From: Bacteroides sp. AN502(2024)
GTDB taxonomy: Bacteria > Bacteroidota > Bacteroidia > Bacteroidales > Bacteroidaceae
Assembly: GCF_041227145.1 (NCBI RefSeq)
Contig: NZ_JBGFSP010000012.1
Span: forward strand, 171,181 to 235,180
Length of the DNA: 64,000 nt
Direction of reading: 5' to 3'
Within the stretch, counting starts at the first letter, position 1, and each line of letters starts with the position of its first letter. Below the pieces are notes generated by a model, which worked only from the letters and a program-made list of their open reading frames with translations, had not been told where the DNA came from and did no database searches. A program made the position numbers and the translations under genes. Positions 7,712-16,224 of this stretch are shown here, one piece after another.

Positions 7712-9541
7712 ATGAAGATTTATCATAAGTTCTTATTGTATCAGAATAAACTGCTAAAACCCTACGTACGTATCCTGTTAGGACTGGTAGAAGCACTCAC
7801 TTATCTGGCATCTCTGTTGCTGATTGTCGGGGTGGTATATGAGCACGGTTTTCCCTTGTCTGTCGTTGAAGTGGCTCACTTGCAGACACTGTATAAAACA
7901 GTCTGGATTGTCTTTCTGATCGATGTTACTTTGCATATTTCACTGGAATACCGGAATACTAAAAAACAATACCGACGATTAGCCTGGATATTAAACGGGT
8001 TATTATATCTTACGTTGGTACCCGTTATTTTTTACCGTCCGGAAGAAGAAGGGGCTATTTTGCAGATTTGGGAATTTCTGCATGGGAAGCTTTATCATCT
8101 CCTGTTACTATTAGTCCTTTCCTTCCTCAACTTGTCCAATGGGTTGGTGCGTCTGTTGGGACGGCGCACCAATCCGTCCTTGATATTGGCAGTCAGTTTC
8201 ATGGCTATTATCCTGATTGGAGCGGGCCTGCTGATGCTTCCGCGCTGCACGGTGAATGGCATTACCTGGATAGACTCTTTATTTACAGCCACCAGTGCCG
8301 TATGTGTTACAGGATTGGTTCCGGTAGATGTATCTACCACATTCACAACTTCCGGATTAGTCGTCATTATTCTATTGATTCAGATAGGTGGATTGGGAGT
8401 GATGACATTAACCAGTTTCTTTGCCATGTTCTTCATGGGGAACACTTCCATTTACAATCAGCTCGTTGTGCGTGATATGGTCAGCTCCAATTCGTTAAGC
8501 TCCTTACTGTCCACCTTATTATATATATTAGGCTTTACTTTAGTGATTGAAGGGATGGGCATGCTCTCGATCTGGCTTAGTATTCACGGTACGTTGGGAA
8601 TGACTTTGAAAGAGGAGTTAGGTTTTGCTGTTTTCCATTCTATATCGGCTTTTTGTAATGCCGGTTTTTCTACGCTTTCCGGTAATTTAGGGAATCCGAT
8701 GGTGATGACCGGTCATAACGGACTGTTTATTTCCGTTTCTTTGCTGGTAATCTTCGGGGGGATCGGTTTCCCCATTCTTGTCAATTTCAAGGATATTGTA
8801 GTATATCACCTACGCCGTTTCTGGAAGTTAGTCCGTACACGCAAGCTGGAACGTCATAAAATGCAGCATCTTTATAACTTGAATACGAAGATCGTGTTAC
8901 TCATGACTTTCCTGCTTTTATTAATCGGTACCTTAGTGATTGCTGCTTTTGAGTGGAATGCTTCTTTTGCGGGTATGCCTTGGACTGACAAATGGACCCA
9001 TGCCTTCTTTAATGCCACTTGTCCGCGGACAGCCGGTTTCAGTAGTGTCGATCTGACCTCGTTGAGCGTTCAGACTTTATTGATTTATCTGTTCCTGATG
9101 TGGATTGGCGGTGGCTCACAGTCTACGGCGGGTGGTGTGAAAGTGAATGCTTTTGCGGTCGTCGTTCTGAATCTTGTAGCCGTATTACGTGGCACTGAAC
9201 GGGTGGAAGTGTTGGGCAGAGAATTGTCGTATGATTCAATCCGGCGTTCCAATGCAACAGTAGTCATGTCATTGGGAGTGTTATTCATTTTTATTTTCAC
9301 ATTGAGCCTACTCGAACCGGGTGTGTCTATTATGGCATTGACTTTCGAATGTGTCTCTGCACTCAGTACTGTGGGATCCAGTCTGAATCTGACCCCTCAT
9401 TTGTGTGATGCCAGTAAGTTGTTGGTATCTTTGTTGATGTTTATCGGACGTGTGGGGCTGATTACATTGATGTTGGGAATTGTCAAACAGAAAAAGAATA
9501 CCAAATACCGTTATCCGAGTGATAACATTATAATAAACTAA
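7712..9541 (+). CDS. trkH: TrkH/KtrB-type potassium uptake channel subunit
   Basis: A 609-residue inner-membrane protein that forms the K+ pore. After an N-terminal set of four or so extra membrane segments, the four pore loops of the Trk/Ktr fold are visible: ATSAVCVTGL (near 205), SISAFCNAGFS, NATCPRTAGFSS and VSALSTVGSSL. These supply the glycine-containing selectivity filters. RNA entry is set by a -7 box just upstream, so ATG 7712 (MKIYHKF) is preferred over an upstream TTG. The gene ends 4 bases before trkA, its cytosolic gating partner, so they form one operon. The extra N-terminal membrane region makes it longer than E. coli TrkH (~480 residues), which is usual in Bacteroides as far as I recall. 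Confidence 0.93.
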   Translation: MKIYHKFLLYQNKLLKPYVRILLGLVEALTYLASLLLIVGVVYEHGFPLSVVEVAHLQTLYKTVWIVFLIDVTLHISLEYRNTKKQYRRLAWILNGLLYLTLVPVIFYRPEEEGAILQIWEFLHGKLYHLLLLLVLSFLNLSNGLVRLLGRRTNPSLILAVSFMAIILIGAGLLMLPRCTVNGITWIDSLFTATSAVCVTGLVPVDVSTTFTTSGLVVIILLIQIGGLGVMTLTSFFAMFFMGNTSIYNQLVVRDMVSSNSLSSLLSTLLYILGFTLVIEGMGMLSIWLSIHGTLGMTLKEELGFAVFHSISAFCNAGFSTLSGNLGNPMVMTGHNGLFISVSLLVIFGGIGFPILVNFKDIVVYHLRRFWKLVRTRKLERHKMQHLYNLNTKIVLLMTFLLLLIGTLVIAAFEWNASFAGMPWTDKWTHAFFNATCPRTAGFSSVDLTSLSVQTLLIYLFLMWIGGGSQSTAGGVKVNAFAVVVLNLVAVLRGTERVEVLGRELSYDSIRRSNATVVMSLGVLFIFIFTLSLLEPGVSIMALTFECVSALSTVGSSLNLTPHLCDASKLLVSLLMFIGRVGLITLMLGIVKQKKNTKYRYPSDNIIIN

Positions 9542-9545
9542 AGAT

Positions 9546-10232
9546 ATGAAGTGCATTATTATCGGTTTAGGAAATTACGGTCATGTGTTGGCGGAGGGAT
9601 TGTCTGCGTTAGGACACGAGATTATTGGTGCGGATATCAGTGAAAGTCGCGTAGATTCAATCAAAGATAAGGTTGCTACGGCTTTCGTCATTGATGCCAC
9701 TGACGAACAATCATTATCGGTGTTGCCATTAAAGAGTGTGGATATAGTCATTGTAGCAATTGGCGAGAACTTTGGCGCATCGATACGTGTCGTTGCTCTG
9801 TTAAAGCAGAAAAAGGTTTCGCGCATCTTTGCCCGTGCTATTGACACCGTACATAAAGCGGTGCTTGAGGCCTTTAATATTGAAAAAATCCTGACACCGG
9901 AAGAAGATGCTGCCCGTAGTCTGGTGCAACTGCTCGATTTCGGTACAAACATGGAAGGGTTCCGCATTGATCAGGATTATTATGTGGTGAAGTTCACGGT
10001 TCCGAAGAAATTTGTAGGATATTTTGTGAATGAGCTAAACCTGGATGAAGAGTTTCATCTGAAAATGATAGGCTTGAAACGGGCGAATAAGATAACCAAT
10101 TGCCTGGGTATCTCTCTGACCGAACTTCATGTGAAGAACGAATTGCCGGAAAATGAGAAAGTGGAAGAAGGAGACGAATTGGTCTGCTACGGCAAGTACC
10201 ATGATTTCCAAAATTTCTGGAAAGCGATTTAG
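9546..10232 (+). CDS. trkA: TrkA-family potassium channel regulatory subunit (RCK domain)
   Basis: A 228-residue cytosolic regulator of the upstream K+ channel. It opens with the Rossmann nucleotide site IIIGLGNYGHVLAEGL (GxGxxG, residues 6-11) and an acidic residue after the second strand (GADIS). A C-terminal TrkA_C ligand domain follows (about 140-228, with ELHVKNELPENEKVEEGDEL). With a single RCK module it resembles KtrA more than the double-length E. coli TrkA. ATP/ADP or NAD(H) binding would control gating. It is spaced 4 bases from trkH, so translation is probably coupled. Confidence 0.93.
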   Translation: MKCIIIGLGNYGHVLAEGLSALGHEIIGADISESRVDSIKDKVATAFVIDATDEQSLSVLPLKSVDIVIVAIGENFGASIRVVALLKQKKVSRIFARAIDTVHKAVLEAFNIEKILTPEEDAARSLVQLLDFGTNMEGFRIDQDYYVVKFTVPKKFVGYFVNELNLDEEFHLKMIGLKRANKITNCLGISLTELHVKNELPENEKVEEGDELVCYGKYHDFQNFWKAI

Positions 10233-10279
10233 AGTCGTTTATCAGTAACGGGCTTTTGGATGCGTATAAGTTCGTCTCC

Positions 10280-12727
10280 CTATTTCGTTTGAATACGAAT
10301 ATTTCCGGCTTTCACTCCGTTTGCTTTGGCTGTAAAGACAATCTCTCCGGCAGTTTCACCGGCTTGCAGGATAGCTGTCAACATACCGCTGAAAGCATGC
10401 ATCTTCGGAAGATGGAATTGCTCCAGGTTTGTCGGGTCACCATTGGCGGCAGCACGATATTTACCCGTTCCCTTTACTGAGAAGGTTATCAGACGATTAT
10501 CGGCAGGGCAGAGATTACCGTCTTTGTCTACGATTCTAACAGTGACATAAGCCAGGTCTTTTCCATCTGCTGTCAGTTCGTTACGGTTGCTCACCAGTTC
10601 GATGTGATGGGGCTTTCCGGCGGTACGGACTACTCTTTCCGCTACTGCTTTTCCGTTTTTGTCGTAGGCTACTACTTTCACTTCGCCCGGTTCGTACTTT
10701 GTGTCCATCCACATCAGACGATAGCGGTTCTTCAGCGAACGGTTGTTCTTGCTTTGTTTACCATAACTTTTGCCATTGATGAACAACTCGGCAGTAGGAT
10801 AGCTGGTATATACAAAAACCGGCGTCACTTGACCTTCACGTCCCGGCCAAGTCCAGTGGGGCAGGATATGTAGTGTTTCCGCTTCCTTATTCCATACGCT
10901 GCGGTAAAGATAATAGCGGTCTTTGGGCAAACCGGCAAGGTCGATGATACCAAACATCGAACTGTGATTAGGCCATGAATCGGTATCATAAGGGGAAGGC
11001 TCACCCAGATAATCAAATCCGGTCCATACGAACTGTCCGATGGTCCAATGATTATCGTCGGCTAATGCAAAATCCTCGTCCGGAATATTCGACCAAGGAC
11101 AAACCTCCACGTCATAAGAAGAGCATTGGTGATCTTCATATTTAGCTCCTTTCTTATCTTCCACCGGGAACTTGTACACGCCGCGTGAGCTGACGGTAGA
11201 AGCTGTTTCACTACCCAGAATCAGATTCTGCGGGAGTTGGTCATACGACTCTTTATAGCGTTGCGTACGGTAGTTAAGTCCCGGAATGTCGATCATAGCA
11301 GCAAATCCGTTAGCAAGTACACAAGTCACCTGATCCATTCCGCAAGTGACAGGACGTGTCGGATCTTCGCGGTGGCAGATGTCCTGTAGGAACTGGGCTA
11401 CTTTATAACCGGCAGGACTGCATTGAGTCGGAACTTCGTTGCCGATACTCCAAATGACCACACAAGGGTTATTTCGATAATTGTGGAGCATATTTACCAG
11501 ATCACGTTCAGCCCATTCATTGAAATAACGGTGATAACCGTTTTCACACTTGGCGATATCCCATTCATCGAACGGTTCAATCATCATCATAAATCCCATT
11601 TCGTCACACAATGCTACGAGCTCGGGAGCCGGCATATTGTGAGAAGTACGGATAGCGTCACATCCCATATCTTTGAGCAATGTAAGTTGATGACGAAGCG
11701 CTGCCACATTAATAGCGGTGCCCAGCGGACCTAAATCATGATGATTACATACCCCTTGGAATTTGCGGTGTTTTCCGTTCAGATAGAAACCTTTGTCGGC
11801 AATATACTCTATGCTGCGGATACCGAAACGGGTCGTGTAAGTATCTACCAGTTTATCGCCTGCATATATGTGGGAGACAGCCTTGTAGAGTGACGGACTT
11901 TCCGGCGACCATAGCTCGGGTTCGTTTACGATAAAATTTTGTTCGAGGGGCTGCCCGTGATTGATGCGGATCGTATTCTCTTTGCTTGCAACCACCTTTC
12001 CGCTCGGAGAAAGAATTTCCGTTTTTATACGGATAGCTGTTTTCTTCCCTACGTTGTCTATTTTTGTGTGGAGCCGTATGGCTGCAAAGTCCTTGCTGAC
12101 ATGAGGAGTAGTGATGTGTGTTCCCCATACAGGTACATGCACTTTGTCCGTCACAATCAAGTGCACATTACGATACAACCCTGCTCCCGGATACCAGCGC
12201 GACGATTGCGGACGGTTTTCCAAACGCACGGCCAGTGTGTTGTTTTTACCGTCTTTATTTAGTAAAGAAGTTACCTTACAGTGAAAAGAATTATAGCCGA
12301 AAGGCCAGAAGCAAGCCTCTTTCCCGTTTACATAGACACGTGCCTCGCTCATGGCGCCATCAAAGAGCAGCGTCACCTCCTTGTCGGCAGGAGCATCAAA
12401 ATGGGTTCGATACCATCCGGTGCCTACATAAGGGAGTCCGCCGGTACGTCCGGTTTTCAAGGAGGCCTTTTTCTCGAAGTTCTGTGTCACAGCCACATTC
12501 TGCAGGTCATTATTCATATCGAATGGACCGAAAATCGCCCAGTCGTGCGGAATAACAACCGACTCCCATTGAGTGTCATTAAACTCCGGCTGACCAGCCT
12601 CTTTAAAGTCTCCTTTACTGAATTTCCAGTTTTTCTCGAGCAGCGTCTCACTGCGTTGTGCTTGCAATGTGCAAGCGATTCCCATCAAAAGTACAGCTAA
12701 TAACTGCTTGGGGTGTCTCATGTTCAT
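10280..12727 (-). CDS. Glycoside hydrolase family 2 enzyme (beta-galactosidase-like)
   Basis: An 815-residue secreted or periplasmic enzyme with a signal peptide (about 1-24, ending CTLQAQ). It has the GH2 layout: an N-terminal sugar-binding beta-sandwich (YVGTGWYRTHFDAP, MSEARVYVNGK), an Ig-like domain, then the TIM barrel with CDAIRTSHNMPAPELV. The acid/base Glu is in VVIWSIGNEVP near 430, and the likely nucleophile Glu is in ILGSETASTVSSRG near 505. GQFVWTGFDYLGEPSPYD follows. C-terminal beta domains resemble DUF4982 and an invasin-like tail (NELTADGKDLAYVTV). It is a single gene, convergent with trkA. The sugar could be a beta-galactoside or another beta-linked residue. Confidence 0.9.
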   Translation of the reverse strand: MNMRHPKQLLAVLLMGIACTLQAQRSETLLEKNWKFSKGDFKEAGQPEFNDTQWESVVIPHDWAIFGPFDMNNDLQNVAVTQNFEKKASLKTGRTGGLPYVGTGWYRTHFDAPADKEVTLLFDGAMSEARVYVNGKEACFWPFGYNSFHCKVTSLLNKDGKNNTLAVRLENRPQSSRWYPGAGLYRNVHLIVTDKVHVPVWGTHITTPHVSKDFAAIRLHTKIDNVGKKTAIRIKTEILSPSGKVVASKENTIRINHGQPLEQNFIVNEPELWSPESPSLYKAVSHIYAGDKLVDTYTTRFGIRSIEYIADKGFYLNGKHRKFQGVCNHHDLGPLGTAINVAALRHQLTLLKDMGCDAIRTSHNMPAPELVALCDEMGFMMMIEPFDEWDIAKCENGYHRYFNEWAERDLVNMLHNYRNNPCVVIWSIGNEVPTQCSPAGYKVAQFLQDICHREDPTRPVTCGMDQVTCVLANGFAAMIDIPGLNYRTQRYKESYDQLPQNLILGSETASTVSSRGVYKFPVEDKKGAKYEDHQCSSYDVEVCPWSNIPDEDFALADDNHWTIGQFVWTGFDYLGEPSPYDTDSWPNHSSMFGIIDLAGLPKDRYYLYRSVWNKEAETLHILPHWTWPGREGQVTPVFVYTSYPTAELFINGKSYGKQSKNNRSLKNRYRLMWMDTKYEPGEVKVVAYDKNGKAVAERVVRTAGKPHHIELVSNRNELTADGKDLAYVTVRIVDKDGNLCPADNRLITFSVKGTGKYRAAANGDPTNLEQFHLPKMHAFSGMLTAILQAGETAGEIVFTAKANGVKAGNIRIQTK

Positions 12728-12749
12728 TTTGGCTTTTCCTTCTTTCCTG

Positions 12750-12757
12750 CAAATATA
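12750..12757 (-). promoter_or_regulatory. -7 box of the GH2 gene
   Basis: Minus-strand TATATTTG, 22 bases before the GH2 ATG. A second box on the plus strand (TACATTTG, 12772-12779) could serve the divergent lipoprotein gene at 12837. Confidence 0.4.
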
Positions 12758-12836
12758 CGGAAAAAGTGGGTTACATTTGTAAATATCCTGCTCTTTTTGT
12801 TCCTTTGCTATCCATTTATAAACAAAAAATTGATAT

Positions 12837-13373
12837 ATGAAAAAACTAATTTATGGGCTTTTACTGCTGATGGCAGTAGCTGTGAGTGCATGTGGCGGTA
12901 AAAAAGGATCTTCAGATAATAAGTCGACACTGGCAACGATGGACAGTGTCGATGCTCAAGGATTGCAGCGTATGCAGACGTCTAAGAGCGAAACTGACTT
13001 TAAGTTTAAGGGAAAAGATTATCATTCCTTCGTCTCGCGTACTCCGGATGAAAATCTGCCCCATGTGACAAACGAGATGGGAGACACCTATGTCGACAAT
13101 AAAATCGTGCTGCACCTGACGTGTGATAACAAAACCGTGTTGAACAAGACCTTTACCAAGAATGATTTTTCATCGGTAGTCGATGCGGACTTCCTGTCAA
13201 AGTCTATATTGGAAGGCATTGTATATGATAAGACTACCCCGCAGGGAATTGTGTATGCAGCAAGTGTCTGTTACCCACAGACAGATTTGTATATGCCGCT
13301 TTCCATAACGATTACTGCTGATGGAAAGAAGATGAGTATACAGAAAGTGGATATGCTTGAAGAAGATATATAA
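12837..13373 (+). CDS. DUF4738-like lipoprotein
   Basis: A 178-residue lipoprotein of unknown function. The signal peptide ends in a clear lipobox, VSAC at Cys19, followed by a glycine/lysine linker (GGKKGSSDNKS). The mature part is a small mixed beta fold with TYVDNKIVLHLTCDNKTVL and CYPQTDLYMPLSITI. From memory it belongs to the DUF4738 group of Bacteroides lipoproteins. It stands 20 bases before the capsule-island recombinase and may mark the chromosomal border of the island. Confidence 0.7.
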   Translation: MKKLIYGLLLLMAVAVSACGGKKGSSDNKSTLATMDSVDAQGLQRMQTSKSETDFKFKGKDYHSFVSRTPDENLPHVTNEMGDTYVDNKIVLHLTCDNKTVLNKTFTKNDFSSVVDADFLSKSILEGIVYDKTTPQGIVYAASVCYPQTDLYMPLSITITADGKKMSIQKVDMLEEDI

Positions 13374-13393
13374 AATCATTAGTGATGTAAATT

Positions 13394-14338
13394 ATGAACA
13401 AAAATGGATTTAGCCGGTGTGCAGAGTTCTACATCGGCCGTTTACAAAAGGAAGGGAGGTATTCTACAGCACATGTCTATAAGAATGCTCTCTTCTCTTT
13501 TAGAAAGTTTTGCGGCACGTCCCATGTGTCGTTCGGACAGGTCACCCGCGGGCGTTTACGACGTTACGGGCAGTATCTTTACGAGTGTGGCTTGACACTC
13601 AACACGATTTCTACGTATATGCGTATGCTTCGTTGTATTTATAATCGGGGAGTGGAAGCAGGTCGTGCACCTTATGTGCCGCGATTGTTTCACGATGTTT
13701 ATACGGGAGTGGATGTTCGTCAAAAGAAAGCCCTGCCCGCTGTCGAATTGCATAAGCTTCTGTATGAAGATCCCAAGTCGGATCGATTGCGTCGAACACA
13801 GGCCATTGCCTGCCTGATGTTCCAGTTCTGTGGAATGTCGTTTGCAGATCTGGCCCATCTGGAGAAATCTGCCTTGGATCAGAATGTATTGCGGTATAAC
13901 CGAATCAAGACCAAGACTCCGATGAGTGTGGAAGTGCTTGATACGGCAAAGGAAATGATCAATCGGCTCCGTAGCAGGGAAGAGGCTCAACCCGATCGTC
14001 CGGATTATCTGTTTGACATTCTTAGTAGTGATAAGAAACGGACGGATGAACGGGCTTATCGGGAATACCAGTCCGCCCTGCGTCAGTTCAATAATTGTTT
14101 GAAAGACTTGGCCAGAGCCTTACATCTGAAGTCTCCCGTCACTTCTTACACCCTCCGCCATTCCTGGGCCACGACCGCCAAGTATCGGGGAGTATCGATC
14201 GAAATGATTAGTGAATCATTGGGACACAAATCTATCAGAACCACACAAATCTATTTGAAAGGCTTCGGTCTTAAAGAACGCACAGAGGTAAATAAGGGGA
14301 ATTTATCTTACGTGAGAAACTGTTGTGTAGACAGATAA
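13394..14338 (+). CDS. Tyrosine recombinase, probable inverter of the adjacent capsule promoter
   Basis: A 314-residue tyrosine recombinase. The N-terminal SAM-like core-binding domain (about 1-100: RYSTAHVYKNALFSFRKF, LTLNTISTYMRMLRCIYNRG) is followed by the catalytic domain. Visible catalytic residues are Arg255 in TLRHSW (with His in the same motif), His278 in SLGHKS and the nucleophile Tyr287 in TQIYLKG. The first catalytic Arg of the family is not at its usual place: the motif reads QFCGMSFADL, with Ser where Arg is expected. Serine there is known in the Bacteroides integrase IntDOT. It stops 41 bases before the left repeat of the invertible segment, so the most economical role is a local promoter inverter. 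Confidence 0.88.
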   Translation: MNKNGFSRCAEFYIGRLQKEGRYSTAHVYKNALFSFRKFCGTSHVSFGQVTRGRLRRYGQYLYECGLTLNTISTYMRMLRCIYNRGVEAGRAPYVPRLFHDVYTGVDVRQKKALPAVELHKLLYEDPKSDRLRRTQAIACLMFQFCGMSFADLAHLEKSALDQNVLRYNRIKTKTPMSVEVLDTAKEMINRLRSREEAQPDRPDYLFDILSSDKKRTDERAYREYQSALRQFNNCLKDLARALHLKSPVTSYTLRHSWATTAKYRGVSIEMISESLGHKSIRTTQIYLKGFGLKERTEVNKGNLSYVRNCCVDR

Positions 14339-14379
14339 TAGATACTTAATTTGTTGATAATCAGAAGTAAAATGTGTCT

Positions 14380-14399
14380 GTTACTTCTTAGGTAACGGA
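14380..14399 (+). repeat. Left inverted repeat (recombination site) of the invertible promoter
   Basis: The 20 bases gttacttcttaggtaacgga are repeated perfectly in inverse orientation at 14651-14670. Each copy is itself a dyad, GTTAC-N7-GTAAC, as expected for two recombinase-binding arms around a 7-base crossover region (TTCTTAG). The asymmetric spacer would give the site a direction. Confidence 0.85.
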
Positions 14400-14650
14400 A
14401 CTTAAATTTGGTGCAAATATAGACAAAAACACGAATAGTTAGCAAATATTCTCCCATTTTTTTTCGTTTTATCTGAAACATAGAGCAAAAAACTATCTGA
14501 ACATGAAATAAGCTTATTTCCATGCTCTCTACTTTTTCATTGCCTAATTCAATCGTTTTCTTATTGAACATTAGGCTTTTCCATATTTCACGCCTTTGTC
14601 ATGTGTGTGATTTCTATTTTCATTGTAGTATGCGTTTCGTGTGTGTATAA
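14400..14650. promoter_or_regulatory. Invertible 251-bp promoter segment (phase switch), OFF orientation
   Basis: This AT-rich stretch lies between perfect inverted repeats, directly between the recombinase gene and upxY, and holds no gene. Its only strong promoter (14414-14446) reads leftwards. Inversion around the two repeats would move the -7 box to about 14629-14636, reading rightwards with upxY starting about 58 bases later. It therefore looks like the phase-variable promoter of the capsule operon, caught in the OFF state in this assembly. Inversion itself is inferred from the layout. Confidence 0.82.
14414..14446 (-). promoter_or_regulatory. Consensus promoter inside the invertible segment, pointing away from the capsule
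   Basis: On the minus strand TTTG (14443-14446) is followed after 21 bases by TATATTTG (14414-14421). This agrees with the Bacteroides -33/-7 consensus. Transcripts would run towards the 3' end of the recombinase gene, antisense to it. Confidence 0.78.
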
Positions 14651-14670
14651 TCCGTTACCTAAGAAGTAAC
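14651..14670 (-). repeat. Right inverted repeat (recombination site) of the invertible promoter
   Basis: tccgttacctaagaagtaac is the exact reverse complement of 14380-14399. It lies 23 bases upstream of the upxY start, so it remains in the leader of the capsule transcript in both orientations. Confidence 0.85.
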
Positions 14671-14693
14671 GGACTAGTATGGGGTAAAAAAGT

Positions 14694-15269
14694 ATGATTC
14701 TAACGCAAGAGACTTTAAGTGCTGGGCCTAGTAATGGGACAGGGGAAGGCGTAGCACACCCTAAACGCTGGTATGTCGCCTTGGTTCGTATGCATCATGA
14801 GAAGAAAGTGGCCGAGCGTTTAGGCAAGATGGGGATTGAAAATTTTGTACCGGTCCAGCAGGAAGTACATCAATGGAGCGACCGCCGCAAGGTGGTCGAA
14901 TGTGTGTTGCTTCCCATGATGGTTTTTGTACATGCGGATGGGAAAGAACGCAAAGAGGTCCTTTCCCTGTCTACGGTGAGCCGGTATATGGTCATGCGCG
15001 GTGAGAGCAGTCCTGCAGTAATTCCCGATGATCAGATGGCCCGTTTCCGTTTTATGCTCGACTATTCGGAAGAGTCGATCAGTATGAACAGTGCTCCCTT
15101 GGCACGTGGTGAGAAGGTCCGTGTCATCAAAGGTCCTTTGACGGGGCTTGTGGGCGAGCTTGTCACGGTTGGCGGCAAGAGTAAGATTGCTGTCCGTCTG
15201 AATATGCTGGGATGCGCCTGCGTCAATATGCCCATCGGTTATGTCGAAGCTGTCTGCGAGAAAAACTAA
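14694..15269 (+). CDS. UpxY-family transcription antiterminator (NusG-like)
   Basis: A 191-residue specialised NusG paralogue. The NGN domain (about 25-125) has RWYVALVRMHHEKKVAERL and the 'IENFVPVQQEVHQWSDRRK' stretch typical of UpxY. The C-terminal KOW motif is in RGEKVRVIKGPLTGLVGELV (about 139-158). UpxY proteins ride with RNA polymerase and prevent early termination in the leader of their own capsule operon. They are the first gene of such operons in Bacteroides. There is no UpxZ-like gene next to it, unlike the paired upxY-upxZ of B. fragilis. The start codon lies just after the right inverted repeat. Confidence 0.93.
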   Translation: MILTQETLSAGPSNGTGEGVAHPKRWYVALVRMHHEKKVAERLGKMGIENFVPVQQEVHQWSDRRKVVECVLLPMMVFVHADGKERKEVLSLSTVSRYMVMRGESSPAVIPDDQMARFRFMLDYSEESISMNSAPLARGEKVRVIKGPLTGLVGELVTVGGKSKIAVRLNMLGCACVNMPIGYVEAVCEKN

Positions 15270-15296
15270 TCCAGTCATCATTTATCCTCCGTTTAC

Positions 15297-16046
15297 ATGA
15301 ATACGAAATTATCCGGTGCTTTTGCACTGATACTCTTTTTCTTCTTTTTTTCGGCTTGCCAGTCTTATAAGAAAGTTCCTTATCTGCAGGATGCGGAGAT
15401 TTTGAAACAGGTGAATACGCAAGTGGTCCCTGTTCAGGACGCAAGGCTGATACCGGGCGATGAGGTTTCCATTCTTGTTTCCACTTCCGATCCGGTTGTT
15501 GCGCAGCCATTCAACGAACAAGGCAGTACGTTTTTACTGGATGATCAGGGAAACATCAATTATCCTGTTTTGGGTAAACTGCCTTTGAATGGTTTGACAA
15601 GTCGTGAAGTTGAAAACCTGATAACGGAGCGATTGAAATCTTACGTGAAAGAACGCCCTACGGTAGTGGTCCGTATGTCCGGTTTTAAAGTTTCTGTATT
15701 GGGCGAAGTGGCTTCCCCCGGTGTTTATCCGGTGGTGAATGAGCAGGTAAATGTGCTCGAGGTCCTTGCCATGGCAGGAGATTTGACTATTTATGGCGCC
15801 CGTGATAATGTAAAACTAATCCGCGAAGATAGGAACGGGCGTAGACAGTTCGTTACACTTAATCTGAACGATGCGGATTTGTTAGTATCTCCTTACTATC
15901 AGTTGCAACAGAATGATATCCTGTATGTCACTCCAAATAAAACCAAAGCGCGGAGTGCAGATATCGGAACAAGTACGACGATGTGGATTTCCGGCTTTTC
16001 CGTTCTGGTATCCATAGCCAGTTTGCTGGTCAATATACTTCGATAA
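15297..16046 (+). CDS. Wza-type polysaccharide export lipoprotein, first copy
   Basis: A 249-residue lipoprotein, lipobox SAC at Cys21, then CQSYKKVPYLQD. It has the Poly_export domain (GDEVSILVSTSDP, QGNINYPVLGKLPLNGLTS) and a SLBB domain (VSVLGEVASPGVYPV, LAMAGDLTIYGARDNVKLI). A C-terminal hydrophobic segment (WISGFSVLVSIASLLVNIL) may cross the outer membrane, as in Wza. It is a paralogue of the copy at 19831 with many identical stretches, including YYQLQQNDI and YVTPNKTKA. It is shorter by about 20 residues in the region between the two domains. No kinase gene follows it directly; the DUF4248/DUF3987 module does. Confidence 0.9.
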   Translation: MNTKLSGAFALILFFFFFSACQSYKKVPYLQDAEILKQVNTQVVPVQDARLIPGDEVSILVSTSDPVVAQPFNEQGSTFLLDDQGNINYPVLGKLPLNGLTSREVENLITERLKSYVKERPTVVVRMSGFKVSVLGEVASPGVYPVVNEQVNVLEVLAMAGDLTIYGARDNVKLIREDRNGRRQFVTLNLNDADLLVSPYYQLQQNDILYVTPNKTKARSADIGTSTTMWISGFSVLVSIASLLVNILR

Positions 16047-16189
16047 TACTTTATAATTTCCTTAAGCAATCTGTTGTAGGTTTTGTTGAATAAATCAATG
16101 GCGTATGCTTCCGTGTAATTGTTGTCAATTAAGTGTAGTAACAGTCTGTTATTCAATGGAAAAAAGTAGGATATGTGAATAAGTTTTGT

Positions 16190-16197
16190 TATTTTTG
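16190..16197 (+). promoter_or_regulatory. -7 box upstream of the DUF4248 gene
   Basis: TATTTTTG matches TAnnTTTG, 27 bases before ATG 16225, suggesting the small gene has its own transcription start. Confidence 0.35.
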
Positions 16198-16224
16198 TAA
16201 CAGTAAATCAGAAACTTATTTATC

